From assembly GCA_045592785.1 (NCBI GenBank), contig JAZNVL010000001.1:1-22962 (forward strand): a stretch of 22,962 nucleotides of DNA. The letters run 5' to 3'. Position numbers and translations under genes: made by a program. Of the stretch, positions 1 to 8,100 are shown in pieces; positions within the stretch are counted from its first letter, which is position 1; every line of letters starts with the position of its first letter. Origin of the DNA: RGIG8244 sp045592785. GTDB lineage: Bacteria; Verrucomicrobiota; Lentisphaeria; Victivallales; UBA1829. A model generated the notes under the pieces. The model made no database searches, had not been told where the DNA came from, and worked only from the letters and a program-made list of their open reading frames with translations.

Positions 1-236
1 GCCGGAGCGGCTTTCTTCACAGGTTCCGCCTTCTTGACGGGTTCTGCTTTTTTCGCCGTGGCGGACTTTTTCGCAGGTTCCGCCTTCTTGACGGGCTCTG
101 CTTTTTTCGCCGGAGCGGGCTTCTTCACAGGTTCCGCTTTCTTGACGGGTTCTGCTTTTTTCGCCGGGGCGGCTTTCTTCACAGGTTCCGCCTTCTTGAC
201 GGGTTCTGCTTTTTTCGCCGGGGCGGACTTTTTCGC
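1..236 (-). repeat. 54-bp tandem repeat coding an 18-residue unit
   Basis: About four consecutive 54-bp units are visible, each coding an 18-residue block of the type KKAEPVKKAEPVKK plus PAPA, AAPA or SATA. Copies differ mainly at one or two codons (AAPA, PAPA, SATA), so the array is young or kept homogeneous by recombination. It continues past the left edge. Copy number is expected to vary between strains. Confidence 0.85.
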
Positions 237-515
237 AGTCACAGAATTTACTGCCGGCGCAGTTTTTTTGATTTGTTTTTCGGATTTGCTTGATTGAGAA
301 TTTTTCTTCAATATAGACTCCTGTTTTCCTGACGTTACGTCAGAAGCAGAATGGTTGGCAACGACAGATTTTTTTGCGACGGCGACGGGGCTGTTATGGG
401 CCTTTGACGCTGTAATTTTCTGCGTCTTGTTATTGTCTTTACCGGCTTTTTTCATTGTTCGGCTTGCTTCCTGTTTTCTGTTCTTAACGTTTCGTCTGAC
501 ACTTCTGTCCGACAT
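1..515 (-). CDS. Histone H1-like Lys/Ala/Pro-rich protein, C-terminus outside window
   Basis: The minus-strand frame is open from an ATG at 515 to the window edge, so the gene is partial at its 3' end. The first roughly 75 residues are basic and of mixed composition (MSDRSVRRNVKNRKQEASRT...), followed by an array of KKAEPVKK / KKAAPAKK units. Such tails occur in bacterial H1-like DNA-binding proteins and as N-terminal extensions of DksA-like or other nucleic-acid-binding proteins; the missing C-terminus would decide. A good promoter lies just upstream (546-573), giving a leader of about 24 nt. No Shine-Dalgarno precedes the 515 ATG; an internal ATG at 455 (MKKAGKDNN) is the alternative start. 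It is divergent from prc. I infer a nucleoid or RNA-associated role from composition only. Confidence 0.6.
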   Translation of the reverse strand, partial: MSDRSVRRNVKNRKQEASRTMKKAGKDNNKTQKITASKAHNSPVAVAKKSVVANHSASDVTSGKQESILKKNSQSSKSEKQIKKTAPAVNSVTAKKSAPAKKAEPVKKAEPVKKAAPAKKAEPVKKAEPVKKPAPAKKAEPVKKAEPAKKSATAKKAEPVKKAEPVKKAAP

Positions 516-545
516 GGGCAGAAATTTCAAAAACTTTATCTTTAT

Positions 546-573
546 ATTATACTACAAAAAACGAAAAAGTCAA
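546..573 (-). promoter_or_regulatory. Promoter of the histone-like gene
   Basis: Read on the minus strand: TTGACT (573-568), a 16-bp spacer, then TATAAT (551-546). The predicted transcript start near 539 leaves a short leader before the ATG at 515. Confidence 0.65.
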
Positions 574-644
574 GATATAAATGCAAAAAAAGGAATTATT
601 TTCCGTAAAAAAAGAAAAAAAATGAAAAAAAGTAAAAAAAAGAT

Positions 645-673
645 TTGAGTTTTGCCATTTTGCATGATATAAT
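645..673 (+). promoter_or_regulatory. Promoter of prc
   Basis: TTGAGT (645-650), a 17-bp spacer, TATAAT (668-673) with an extended -10 TG at 665-666. Transcription would start near 680. This rules out the TTG at 683 as a usable start because its ribosome binding site would lie upstream of the transcript; the ATG at 710 fits. Confidence 0.6.
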
Positions 674-709
674 AGGGGATATTTGGAATCAAAACAAAGG
701 ATCTTGATC

Positions 710-2866
710 ATGTATGATATAACCGTTCGCACGTCGAAGCATGGTTGGCTTCGTGTTTTTCTTACCCTTGCCTTGCTGTTTTCATTTGCATTTGGACTTT
801 CCGGACAGAATACGGACTTACAGTTGAACGGGAAACCGATTCCTCCGGGCAAAGCCACCGAGATCCGCAGTATCACCAGTTTGATCACACGCATGCTTGT
901 CAGCCAGCATTATTCCCGGAAAAAGATCACGCCGGAACTGTCGGAAGTGATTTTTGAAGACTACATCAAACGTCTTGATCCTATGAAGATGTACTTTCTT
1001 CAGAGTGAGATCGATGAATTTTCAAAAGAAAAGAACACATTGGGTGTCCAATTGATGCAGGGGGATGTCTCTTTTGCATTCCGGGCGTTCAATCTTCTGT
1101 TGCACCGGACAAAAGAGTACCGTGATTTTGCGCTGGCATACCTGGAAAGCAATCCATCACTCTACACAGACGAAAGTATTCGCCTGGACCACGAAAAAGC
1201 CCCCTGGTGCAAAACGAAAGAGGAACTGCAGGATTTCTGGCGTAAGAAAGTGTTGCATGAACTGATCATACTGCACATGACGGAACGTTCCATTCAGGAA
1301 GAACAGAAAGAAAAGCCGGACGGCAAAGAACAGAAACAAGAGACCGTAACCAGCAAAAAGACACCGGAAGAACGGATCAAAAGCCGTCTGGATCAGACCG
1401 TCAGGTTTTACAGTGAAATGGAAGCGGTCGATGTCTTGGAAATCTACCTGACGACAGTAACCGAAGTTTTTGACCCTCACTCCTCTTATATGTCACCGCG
1501 TACCGATGAGGATTTCAATATCGACATGAGTTTGAGTCTGATCGGGATCGGCGCGACGCTGACCCAGGAAGACGGCTACACGAAAGTGGTGGAACTGGTT
1601 CCCGGCGGTCCGGCGGAAAAATGCGGCAAATTGAAAGCGGGCGACCGGATCATAGCGGTTCAGCAGGAAGGCGCGGAGGCCGTGGATGTAGTGGATATGC
1701 GTCTGGATAAAGTGGTACAGCAGATCCGCGGGAAAGAAGACACCTGGGTCACGCTGACAATTCTGCCTTCCGGTGCGGGGATGGGCAATCCGCAGAAAGT
1801 GCGTATTCTGCGCAAGAAAGTGGAATTGAAAGAATCGGCGGCGCAGGGAAAGATCCATGAACGGAAAGGGAAACGGATCGGCGTTATTTATCTGCCGTCG
1901 TTCTATTTCGATTTTGAAGCAGCCAAACGCGGTCTTGCGGATTACCGGGCAGCCTCCAATGACGTTAAGAAACTGCTGATACAGTTCAAAAATGACGGAG
2001 TGGACGGGGTCGTGATCGATCTTCGCTCCAATGGCGGCGGAAGTCTCCGGGAAGCGATCATGCTCACCGGGCTGTTCATCGCCGAAGGTCCTGTGGTACA
2101 GGTCCGAGACAAAAAGATGACGGAAGTACAGAACGATGAAGACGATGGTGAGATCACTTACAACGGTCCGCTTGCGGTTATGATCAACCGGTTCAGTGCC
2201 TCATCCTCCGAAATTTTTGCTGCCGCGATCAAGGATTACAACCGCGGCATCATCACGGGAGACCGGAAAACGCACGGGAAAGGGACCGTTCAGTTTGTGA
2301 ATGACCTGGGACGTTATATGCCTTACCTCACCGGACGCCGTATTTCCGCTGGTGCCATCCGTTTGACCAATGCGAAGTTCTACCGTATCAACGGGGAATC
2401 CACGCAGTTGCGCGGGGTGGATGCGGATATTGCCTTCCCCTCCATCACGGACCACATGGATGTGGGGGAAGACAAGTTGGATCATCCGCTTTCCTGGGAT
2501 ACGATCATGCCTACGGACTATCGGCTTTATCGCGGGAAATATGCGGTGGATGACTCCATGCGCATGGCATTGCGGATCCGTTCCATGCGCCGGATCGAAG
2601 AGAGCGATGAGTTCAAACGTCTGAAAAAGAACCTTGCGGAATACGAAAAGGTCAAAAATATCAAGACACTCTCCCTGAATCTGGATGTCCGCTGGAAGGA
2701 ATACCAGGAGCAGAAGAAAATCCGGGAAGAGGAAGAAAAACTGTCCCGGAAGTCCACACAAGTGGAAAAAGAAGATGGCAAAAAACAGGAAAAGCAGGAT
2801 CTTTACCTGGATGAAACGTTGAATATTCTCGTTGACATGATGCAAATGGCAGAGAAAAAGCAGTAA
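710..2866 (+). CDS. prc: Tail-specific (C-terminal processing) protease Prc, S41 family
   Basis: Periplasmic serine protease that degrades or trims proteins from the C-terminus; in other Gram-negatives Prc acts on lipoproteins and peptidoglycan enzymes. 718 residues, close to the usual size. In order: a signal peptide or anchor at about residues 12-33, an N-terminal helical domain, a PDZ domain at about 270-350 (VVELVPGGPAEKCGKLKAGDRI), the S41 core at about 390-600 and a C-terminal helical charged domain. The catalytic dyad is visible: Ser498 in NRFSASSSEIFAAA and Lys524 in THGKGTVQ, by comparison with E. coli Prc as I remember it. I chose ATG 710, preceded by AAAGGA with about 8 nt spacing, over TTG 683. 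It appears to be transcribed alone. Confidence 0.92.
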   Translation: MYDITVRTSKHGWLRVFLTLALLFSFAFGLSGQNTDLQLNGKPIPPGKATEIRSITSLITRMLVSQHYSRKKITPELSEVIFEDYIKRLDPMKMYFLQSEIDEFSKEKNTLGVQLMQGDVSFAFRAFNLLLHRTKEYRDFALAYLESNPSLYTDESIRLDHEKAPWCKTKEELQDFWRKKVLHELIILHMTERSIQEEQKEKPDGKEQKQETVTSKKTPEERIKSRLDQTVRFYSEMEAVDVLEIYLTTVTEVFDPHSSYMSPRTDEDFNIDMSLSLIGIGATLTQEDGYTKVVELVPGGPAEKCGKLKAGDRIIAVQQEGAEAVDVVDMRLDKVVQQIRGKEDTWVTLTILPSGAGMGNPQKVRILRKKVELKESAAQGKIHERKGKRIGVIYLPSFYFDFEAAKRGLADYRAASNDVKKLLIQFKNDGVDGVVIDLRSNGGGSLREAIMLTGLFIAEGPVVQVRDKKMTEVQNDEDDGEITYNGPLAVMINRFSASSSEIFAAAIKDYNRGIITGDRKTHGKGTVQFVNDLGRYMPYLTGRRISAGAIRLTNAKFYRINGESTQLRGVDADIAFPSITDHMDVGEDKLDHPLSWDTIMPTDYRLYRGKYAVDDSMRMALRIRSMRRIEESDEFKRLKKNLAEYEKVKNIKTLSLNLDVRWKEYQEQKKIREEEEKLSRKSTQVEKEDGKKQEKQDLYLDETLNILVDMMQMAEKKQ

Positions 2867-2925
2867 AAGCTGATCATCTACCGGAAGACAGTAAAATATT
2901 TTCCGGAAGAATTTCGTTTTACGGG

Positions 2926-2953
2926 TGGAAATTTTGAAGAATTGTGCTATCTT
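2926..2953 (+). promoter_or_regulatory. Possible promoter of the oxidoreductase operon
   Basis: TGGAAA (2926-2931), 16-bp spacer, TATCTT (2948-2953) preceded by an extended -10 TGC. Weaker than other promoters in the window, but it shares their geometry and is correctly placed about 35 nt before the coding start. Confidence 0.4.
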
Positions 2954-2994
2954 AATGCAAAGACAAGATCAACCGGAAAGAAAGAAGTTTTGAA

Positions 2995-3975
2995 ATGAAG
3001 ATCGGCATCATCGGCGGCGGTCCGGCGGGAACGTTTACCGCAAAAAAACTGAAAGCACTTCTGCCCGAAGCAGAGATCGTATTGTATGATTCGGGCATTT
3101 GCGGACTGTATACCAAACTGCGTATGCCGGAATTTATTGCCAATGATCTGCCGAAAGAAAAACTCATTATGGCATCCCCGGAACAGCTCAAGGCGGACGG
3201 TATCGATCTCCGTTGCGGGGTCACCGTTTCCAGTCTGGATGCCGCCGGACGCAGTATCCGGACGTCTGACGGCAACAGTGAAACATTCGATAAGATCATT
3301 CTTGCCACAGGAGCCAATCCTGTTCTGCCGGGGATCCCCGGGTTGAATCAGCGGCAGAACGTATACCTGCTCCGCAGTCTTTCCGATGCGGAACGGATCC
3401 ACTCTGCTGCCGAAAAAGCAGACCGCAGCTGGGCAGTGATCGGCGGCGGTGTACTTGGCTTGGAACTGGCGTTTGCGTTATCCCGGCGCGGCAGAAAAGT
3501 GACCGTTCTGGAAGCACTTGACCGTCTTCTGCCCCGACTGCTTTCCCCCGCTCAATCGGAGGAACTGCGCAACCTTCTGGAGTCCGGCGGCGTACAGGTC
3601 CGCGTGGGATGCCGCATCGAAGAAGTCACAGCGGATGCTATCCGACTTTCCGATGAGGTGATTGCAGCGGATGAACTGGGCGTTTCCGCAGGGATCTGCC
3701 CCGAGATCCGCCTGGCGAAAGAAGCCGGACTGCATTGCGGCAAAGGGATCTGTGTCAATGAACAGCTGATGACCTCGGCAGACGGGATCTATGCGGCGGG
3801 CGACTGTGCGGAACAGAACGGTGTGACCGGCGGCTTGTGGATGGCGGCGAAGGGACAGGGTGAAGCCCTTGCCGAGATCATAGCGGAAAAACGCGACAAT
3901 TATGTATATCCTGCTTATTTACCGGTATTGAAAATCGCGGGACTCGATCTTTCCGCAGTCAAAAAGATAAAGTGA
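2995..3975 (+). CDS. FAD/NAD(P)-binding oxidoreductase (pyridine nucleotide-disulfide family)
   Basis: A two-dinucleotide-fold flavoprotein that would pass electrons from NAD(P)H through FAD to an unknown acceptor. Visible motifs: N-terminal FAD-binding GIIGGGPAG (residues 4-12), IILATGANP (101-109), a second Rossmann motif AVIGGGVLGLELA (147-159) and the second FAD contact GIYAAGDCAEQ (about 263-273). It resembles rubredoxin reductases and the small flavoprotein domain of nitrite reductases. At 326 residues it is shorter than the usual 380-450 and appears to lack most of the C-terminal interface domain. No CxxxxC redox pair is seen. GGAAAGAAAG precedes the ATG. It begins a three-gene set with 9 bp to the next gene. 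Confidence 0.8.
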   Translation: MKIGIIGGGPAGTFTAKKLKALLPEAEIVLYDSGICGLYTKLRMPEFIANDLPKEKLIMASPEQLKADGIDLRCGVTVSSLDAAGRSIRTSDGNSETFDKIILATGANPVLPGIPGLNQRQNVYLLRSLSDAERIHSAAEKADRSWAVIGGGVLGLELAFALSRRGRKVTVLEALDRLLPRLLSPAQSEELRNLLESGGVQVRVGCRIEEVTADAIRLSDEVIAADELGVSAGICPEIRLAKEAGLHCGKGICVNEQLMTSADGIYAAGDCAEQNGVTGGLWMAAKGQGEALAEIIAEKRDNYVYPAYLPVLKIAGLDLSAVKKIK

Positions 3976-3984
3976 TAGAGTATT

Positions 3985-4578
3985 ATGAAAAAATCTGATT
4001 TGGACGAAAAAGTATATTACGATGACTCGACAACAAAAGTGACAGCCTCCTTTATTGCCGGATACAAGAAGATCATTCTGCCGATCGACCGGGTAACGGA
4101 TGTGATCATCAGCCATAAATCCTACTCCATGTATCTGTGTTTTGTGGTGTGTGTACTTTTGATCATTCTTCTTTTCACCGCGCCGTTCCTCCCCGCCATG
4201 CTGAACGTTGATCTTTCCAGCTCCATGATCTGGTATGCGTTCACCCCGATTTTCGGCGCATGTTGTATCTGGTTCCGCTTCATTTATGAAAACTATGTGG
4301 AACTTTACATCAAACTGGATGATGAAAAGAAATATCTGCTCCGTGTCATCACGCTGGGGAAACGGACGATCCTTTATGATGTGGCGGATGCAGTCCGTGC
4401 GGCAGTGGCAGACCGGAAAGCACGGACGGCAGAGGATGCCATGCTGGATACCGATTCTCTGAAGATCCGGCGTTTGAAAAACATGCTGATCCAATCCAAT
4501 CTGGATATGACTCCCGAGATCATGGAACTTCTGGAAAAGAAACCGGAAAAACAACCGCAGGAAGCCGCAAATGGCTGA
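3985..4578 (+). CDS. Two-TM membrane protein, DUF6232-like
   Basis: 197 residues. The N-terminus (KVYYDDSTTKVTASF...YKKIILPIDRVTDVIIS) matches the pattern of a small beta-rich cytoplasmic domain as in DUF6232 proteins: a 'YYDD..V.VT' strand, then an 'I.L..I..V' strand. Two hydrophobic helices follow at about 47-70 and 80-101, then a soluble tail of about 95 residues with charged helices. The function of this family is not known to me. The start is 9 bp after the oxidoreductase stop with only a weak ribosome binding site, and the last 8 bp overlap the CYTH gene, so translation of the two is probably coupled. Confidence 0.65.
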   Translation: MKKSDLDEKVYYDDSTTKVTASFIAGYKKIILPIDRVTDVIISHKSYSMYLCFVVCVLLIILLFTAPFLPAMLNVDLSSSMIWYAFTPIFGACCIWFRFIYENYVELYIKLDDEKKYLLRVITLGKRTILYDVADAVRAAVADRKARTAEDAMLDTDSLKIRRLKNMLIQSNLDMTPEIMELLEKKPEKQPQEAANG

Positions 4579-5062
4579 CGAAATCGAGCGTAAGTTCCTG
4601 CTCAAAAACGATTCCTGGAAACAGGAAGTAACTCACAGTAAATCATTCCGACAGGGTTACATACGGACCGTTGCGCCACCCCGTGTTTCGGTGCGCGTAC
4701 GCATCGAAGGCGATGAGGCTTTTCTGACCTTGAAGGGACCGGCACGGGGGATCACCCGCAGTGAATATCAATACCCTGTTCCTCTTGCCGATGCGGAAGA
4801 CATGCTCCGGGATCTTGTATCCTGCGGAGAAGTGGAAAAGATCCGTCATTATGTGTCTGCACCGCCCTATACCTGGGAAATCGACGAATACCTGGGAGAA
4901 AATGCCGGGCTGGTCACAGCGGAAATCGAACTGCCCGCCGAAGATGCTGTTTTCGACGTCCCGCACTGGCTGGGGAAAGAAGTCACCGGCATTCCCCGGT
5001 ACTATAATTCCCAGTTGGCGAAACGTCCGTGGCGGACCTGGACACCCGAAGAACAGGCTTGA
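4571..5062 (+). CDS. CYTH-domain protein (triphosphate tunnel metalloenzyme)
   Basis: 163 residues, a single CYTH domain from end to end. CYTH proteins bind triphosphate-containing substrates in a beta tunnel with metal; bacterial members include tripolyphosphatases and class-IV-like adenylate cyclases. Diagnostic elements: EIERKFL at residues 4-10, VSVRVRI, AFLTLKG, the charged strand RSEYQYPV, WEIDEYLGENAGLVTAEIEL, and the closing GKEVTGIPRYYNSQLAKRP. All the alternating charged residues of the tunnel appear present, so it is probably active. It overlaps the upstream membrane-protein gene by 8 bp. Its stop is only 5 bp from the stop of the convergent HAD gene. Confidence 0.88.
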   Translation: MADEIERKFLLKNDSWKQEVTHSKSFRQGYIRTVAPPRVSVRVRIEGDEAFLTLKGPARGITRSEYQYPVPLADAEDMLRDLVSCGEVEKIRHYVSAPPYTWEIDEYLGENAGLVTAEIELPAEDAVFDVPHWLGKEVTGIPRYYNSQLAKRPWRTWTPEEQA

Positions 5063-5067
5063 TCCGG

Positions 5068-5673
5068 TCAGAGACCTTTTTCCTTTGCGATCTCATTCAT
5101 AACGGCAAGGAATTGTTCCGCAGACTCAAAGACGTGTCCGTTCCAACCTCTTGCTCTGGCACCTTCCACGTTCTTCGGTACATCATCGAAATAAGCGCAA
5201 GGGACACCGTAGCGGGCTTCGAAAAGTTCAAACATGCCGGCTTCCGGCTTGAAACAATGGGCTTCATAACTGAATACGCCGCCCGTCACCAGATGCGCAA
5301 ACTTGTTTTTCCGGACCACCATATCCATGTGGAGCCGGGAGGTATCGGAGAGATAACAGAACCGGAACCGGTCGGCAAGCGAGGTGACCGCTTCGGGCAT
5401 ACCGGGGATGTTGTCGCCGATGATATCGAGCCAGATCTTCATCAATTTTGCCCGGGGGATCTTTCTCTCTGTCAGCTCATAGAAAGCATCCAGCCATTCC
5501 TCCTCGGAGACCTGTCCGGTTTCCAGATCACGGAACACTTTCCGGAATGCAGGGGGCGCAGGCATATCCAGGGGGACACCGCGCAGGAGTTTAAACTCCT
5601 CCTGATGCAGTTGAATACAAACGTTACCAATATCAAGAGCCACCACCGGGCGTTTTTCAAACGGGATCGTCAT
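5068..5673 (-). CDS. HAD-family hydrolase, subfamily IA-like
   Basis: 201 residues; predicted small-molecule phosphatase. Motif I is DIGNVCIQL with nucleophile Asp14, the 'DxGN' variant found in YihX-like phosphatases rather than DxDxT. Motif II is YLSDTS, motif III the lysine in CFKPEAGMFE, and motif IV FDDVPKNVEGARARGW. The alpha-helical cap lies between motifs I and II. It is the last gene of the M42-holA-HAD operon, 7 bp after the holA stop. The substrate cannot be told from sequence. Confidence 0.85.
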   Translation of the reverse strand: MTIPFEKRPVVALDIGNVCIQLHQEEFKLLRGVPLDMPAPPAFRKVFRDLETGQVSEEEWLDAFYELTERKIPRAKLMKIWLDIIGDNIPGMPEAVTSLADRFRFCYLSDTSRLHMDMVVRKNKFAHLVTGGVFSYEAHCFKPEAGMFELFEARYGVPCAYFDDVPKNVEGARARGWNGHVFESAEQFLAVMNEIAKEKGL

Positions 5674-5680
5674 ACCTCGA

Positions 5681-6802
5681 TCACATCCTTTCTGTAATAT
5701 TCATGACAAGAGCTTCCAAAGCAAGACGGGAATCGTATGCGCCCGTTACCATGGCAAGATTGGCATTCAAAATGTGTTGAAATGCCCGCGCCAGTTCCTT
5801 ATCGGTGAACCGGCGGGCGTTGGACCAGGTCATGTATGCCCGGTAGGGGTGCATGGAGAGGATCACACTGTCGCCCTTTTCATCCCTGTGGGCTTCACTG
5901 AGCCGGTAAAAGAAATCCGCGGATGCGTGATCCGGGATCTGGAACCGGGCGGATTCCGCGCGGACCGCTGCCAGGCGTTTGAATTCGGAGTTCACCGAAC
6001 CGACGATGGCGATCTCGGCGTTGACCGAGGCACCGCGTTCCTGCATCATGGTTTCCACGATCCCGGGGATCAGTTCCAATGCCTTGGCAGGATTCCGTTC
6101 TGCCAGTGCGCTGGAAAATTCCCAGGAAACCGTTTCGTCACTGCGGGAACAGACTTCCCGGCAGTCATGAAGTGTGATCCTGGTTTCATCGCCGGTATAA
6201 GCAATGAGTTTATCGATCTCACCGCGCAGGGAGCCGGCATCACCTCCTGCGATCTCCGCCAGATACGCCACGGCATCTTCATCCATACGTTTCCCGGCTG
6301 CATTGACAAATTCCCGGATCCGGGACATCAGCATAGCGGCTGCGCCCTTTGCTTTCGGGTCAGCCTTGTCAAACCAGTCCACTTTCCCCCCGGAACTCTC
6401 ACAGGCTTTTTCGCAAAGCTTGTAAAATGATTTCCGGCGGTCAAGCCCGATGGCATCCAGGACCAGCGTCACTTCCGGCGGCAGACCTTCTTTCAGGAAT
6501 GTACCCAGACGTTCGATCCGGTTCGGTGCCTTCTTGGACGTTTTCTCGCTGAACGCATCGTCGAACTTGTTATAATGTTTCAGCCAGATGATTTTCTGTG
6601 GAGAAAGGAAGGGTGGCGTTTCCAGAGAATCCATCAACCGGTCAAGTGCGACATGGAACTTTTCGCCTTCCGTATCGCCGCGGATGATCTCAAGATCCGG
6701 ATTATCCTCCGGATTCTCCCCGCATAATGTACGGAGCAATTCCCCTGCCCGTTCCTTGACCAGGAACTCTTCACTGCCGCCGATCAGATAAAAAACACCC
6801 AT
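5681..6802 (-). CDS. holA: DNA polymerase III subunit delta
   Basis: 373 residues. The delta subunit opens the beta sliding clamp in the clamp-loader complex. Family features: N-terminal FYLIGGSEEFLVKERAGELL, the hydrophobic strand TLVLDAIGLDRRKSFYKLCEKA, the hallmark AGGDAGSLRGEIDKLIAYTGD, and a C-terminal helical collar with ALELI and FKRLAAVRAE. As expected for delta, no functional Walker A is seen. I start at ATG 6802, which overlaps the M42 stop in a TGATG arrangement and implies translational coupling; the track-level TTG three bases upstream is less likely. It is the middle gene of a three-gene minus-strand operon. Confidence 0.85.
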   Translation of the reverse strand: MGVFYLIGGSEEFLVKERAGELLRTLCGENPEDNPDLEIIRGDTEGEKFHVALDRLMDSLETPPFLSPQKIIWLKHYNKFDDAFSEKTSKKAPNRIERLGTFLKEGLPPEVTLVLDAIGLDRRKSFYKLCEKACESSGGKVDWFDKADPKAKGAAAMLMSRIREFVNAAGKRMDEDAVAYLAEIAGGDAGSLRGEIDKLIAYTGDETRITLHDCREVCSRSDETVSWEFSSALAERNPAKALELIPGIVETMMQERGASVNAEIAIVGSVNSEFKRLAAVRAESARFQIPDHASADFFYRLSEAHRDEKGDSVILSMHPYRAYMTWSNARRFTDKELARAFQHILNANLAMVTGAYDSRLALEALVMNITERM

Positions 6803-7875
6803 CAATCGATCCCCGGGCGGAACTCTTCGTTACCTTTGAAGGAAAGAATCGTTTCTGCAATGAGTTTGGATGCCGCATACGCATCCCGCAGGTCACAGAT
6901 CTCCACCGGAGTGTGCATGTAACGGTTGGGAATACTGAACAATGCCGTGGCGATCCCGGCACGCTGCATCTGAATTGCCGCAGTATCGGTCCCGCCTGTG
7001 GGACGATGTCCGGTTTCCAGCTGATAGGGGATCTTCTTTTTGTCACCGACTTTCATGATCCGGGCGAGAAGCACAGGGTTGTTGTCCGCATTCCGGGTGA
7101 GTCCGGTCCCCTTCCCCATGGTGAGCGTACCGTAACGGTCTTCACTGATACCGGGGACTTCGGTTGCGAAACCGACATCCACCGCGATCCCGACTTTCGG
7201 GTTCACGCCATGTGCACTGACGATAGCTCCGCGCGTACCCAGTTCCTCCTGAACGGTACCGACACATGCGACCCCGACTTTGACTTTCTTTTCCGCCAGG
7301 ATCCGGAAGGCTTCCGCGATCACGAACGCACCGATTTTGTCATCCAGGCCTTTGGACATGATCCGGTTTTCAGAAAGCATCCGGTAATTGGCTTTGAACG
7401 CAACAGGGTCGCCGGCAGACACGATCGCACGGGCGTCTTCCTCGGTTTCCGCCCCGATATCCACCCAGAGATCCTTGATTTCCGGCGGAGTCTTCCGTTC
7501 TTCCGGGGACTGCAAATGAATGGGCTTTCTGCCGATCACGCCGGGGATACGTCCCTTCGACGTAATGATCTCCACTTCGATCCCGGGAATCGTCATCACG
7601 TCGATCCCGCCCACAGGACGGATCGTGAGCAAGCCTTCTTTCGTCACATGGACGACCTGGAAGCCGATTTCATCGTAATGTCCGGCGAGCATGACCTGGA
7701 ACGGGTGTTCCGGGTTCAAACGGGCGATGGTATTACCCAGCACATCGGTTTCCACTTTATGGGCGAAGGGGGCAAGATAATTGCGGAATACGGCGGCCTG
7801 TTCGACTTCGAAACCGGAGGGGCCGGAGGCTTTCAGGAATTCTTCCAGAAATTTCAGACTTTTTGCGGGATACAT
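6802..7875 (-). CDS. M42 family metallopeptidase (glutamyl aminopeptidase-like)
   Basis: 357 residues. M42 enzymes are cytoplasmic dizinc aminopeptidases that form large dodecameric complexes and degrade peptides. Metal and catalytic positions are visible: His66 and Asp68 in AGHYDEIGF, Asp178 in SKGLDDKIGA, Glu210/Glu211 in TVQEELGTRGA, Asp233 in AVDVGFA and His321 in RYMHTPVE. The usual 'HxDEIG' is kept with Tyr between. I chose ATG 7875, preceded by AGGAGA with about 9 nt spacing, over an upstream in-frame ATG at 7905 that has no ribosome binding site. A strong promoter lies at 7921-7948. First gene of the operon with holA and the HAD hydrolase. Confidence 0.9.
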   Translation of the reverse strand: MYPAKSLKFLEEFLKASGPSGFEVEQAAVFRNYLAPFAHKVETDVLGNTIARLNPEHPFQVMLAGHYDEIGFQVVHVTKEGLLTIRPVGGIDVMTIPGIEVEIITSKGRIPGVIGRKPIHLQSPEERKTPPEIKDLWVDIGAETEEDARAIVSAGDPVAFKANYRMLSENRIMSKGLDDKIGAFVIAEAFRILAEKKVKVGVACVGTVQEELGTRGAIVSAHGVNPKVGIAVDVGFATEVPGISEDRYGTLTMGKGTGLTRNADNNPVLLARIMKVGDKKKIPYQLETGHRPTGGTDTAAIQMQRAGIATALFSIPNRYMHTPVEICDLRDAYAASKLIAETILSFKGNEEFRPGID

Positions 7876-7920
7876 GATTGGTTTTCTCCTGTTGTTGATT
7901 ATCAATAATATGATGGAGAT

Positions 7921-7948
7921 AATATACCCTGCCTTCCCTGTGTTTCAA
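7921..7948 (-). promoter_or_regulatory. Promoter of the M42-holA-HAD operon
   Basis: Minus strand: TTGAAA (7948-7943), 16-bp spacer, TATATT (7926-7921). It gives a leader of about 40 nt ending in the AGGAGA ribosome binding site of the M42 gene. Confidence 0.65.
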
Positions 7949-8017
7949 ATAAAATATCAGAAAAAAAACAAAAAAATCATTGACAGAAAAAAATAGAAAA
8001 AATAATTTCTTCAATGC

Positions 8018-8045
8018 TTGAAATATTATGATATGATGTTATATT
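8018..8045 (+). promoter_or_regulatory. Promoter of the lipoprotein gene
   Basis: TTGAAA (8018-8023), 16-bp spacer, TATATT (8040-8045) with an extended -10 TG at 8037-8038. It is identical in both hexamers and spacing to the M42 and ilvD promoters. A further TTGACA at 7980-7985 with AATAAT 15 bp later may be an additional upstream promoter. Confidence 0.6.
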
Positions 8046-8100
8046 CCGTTTCCAGAGAAACACTGACAAAAAACTTATTTCAAAAAAAGAAAGGTAAGAA

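Noticed and set aside
2881..2906. CCGGAA / TTCCGG hairpin after prc as a terminator
   Set aside because: Stem of only 6 bp with a 14-nt loop and no T tract directly after it.
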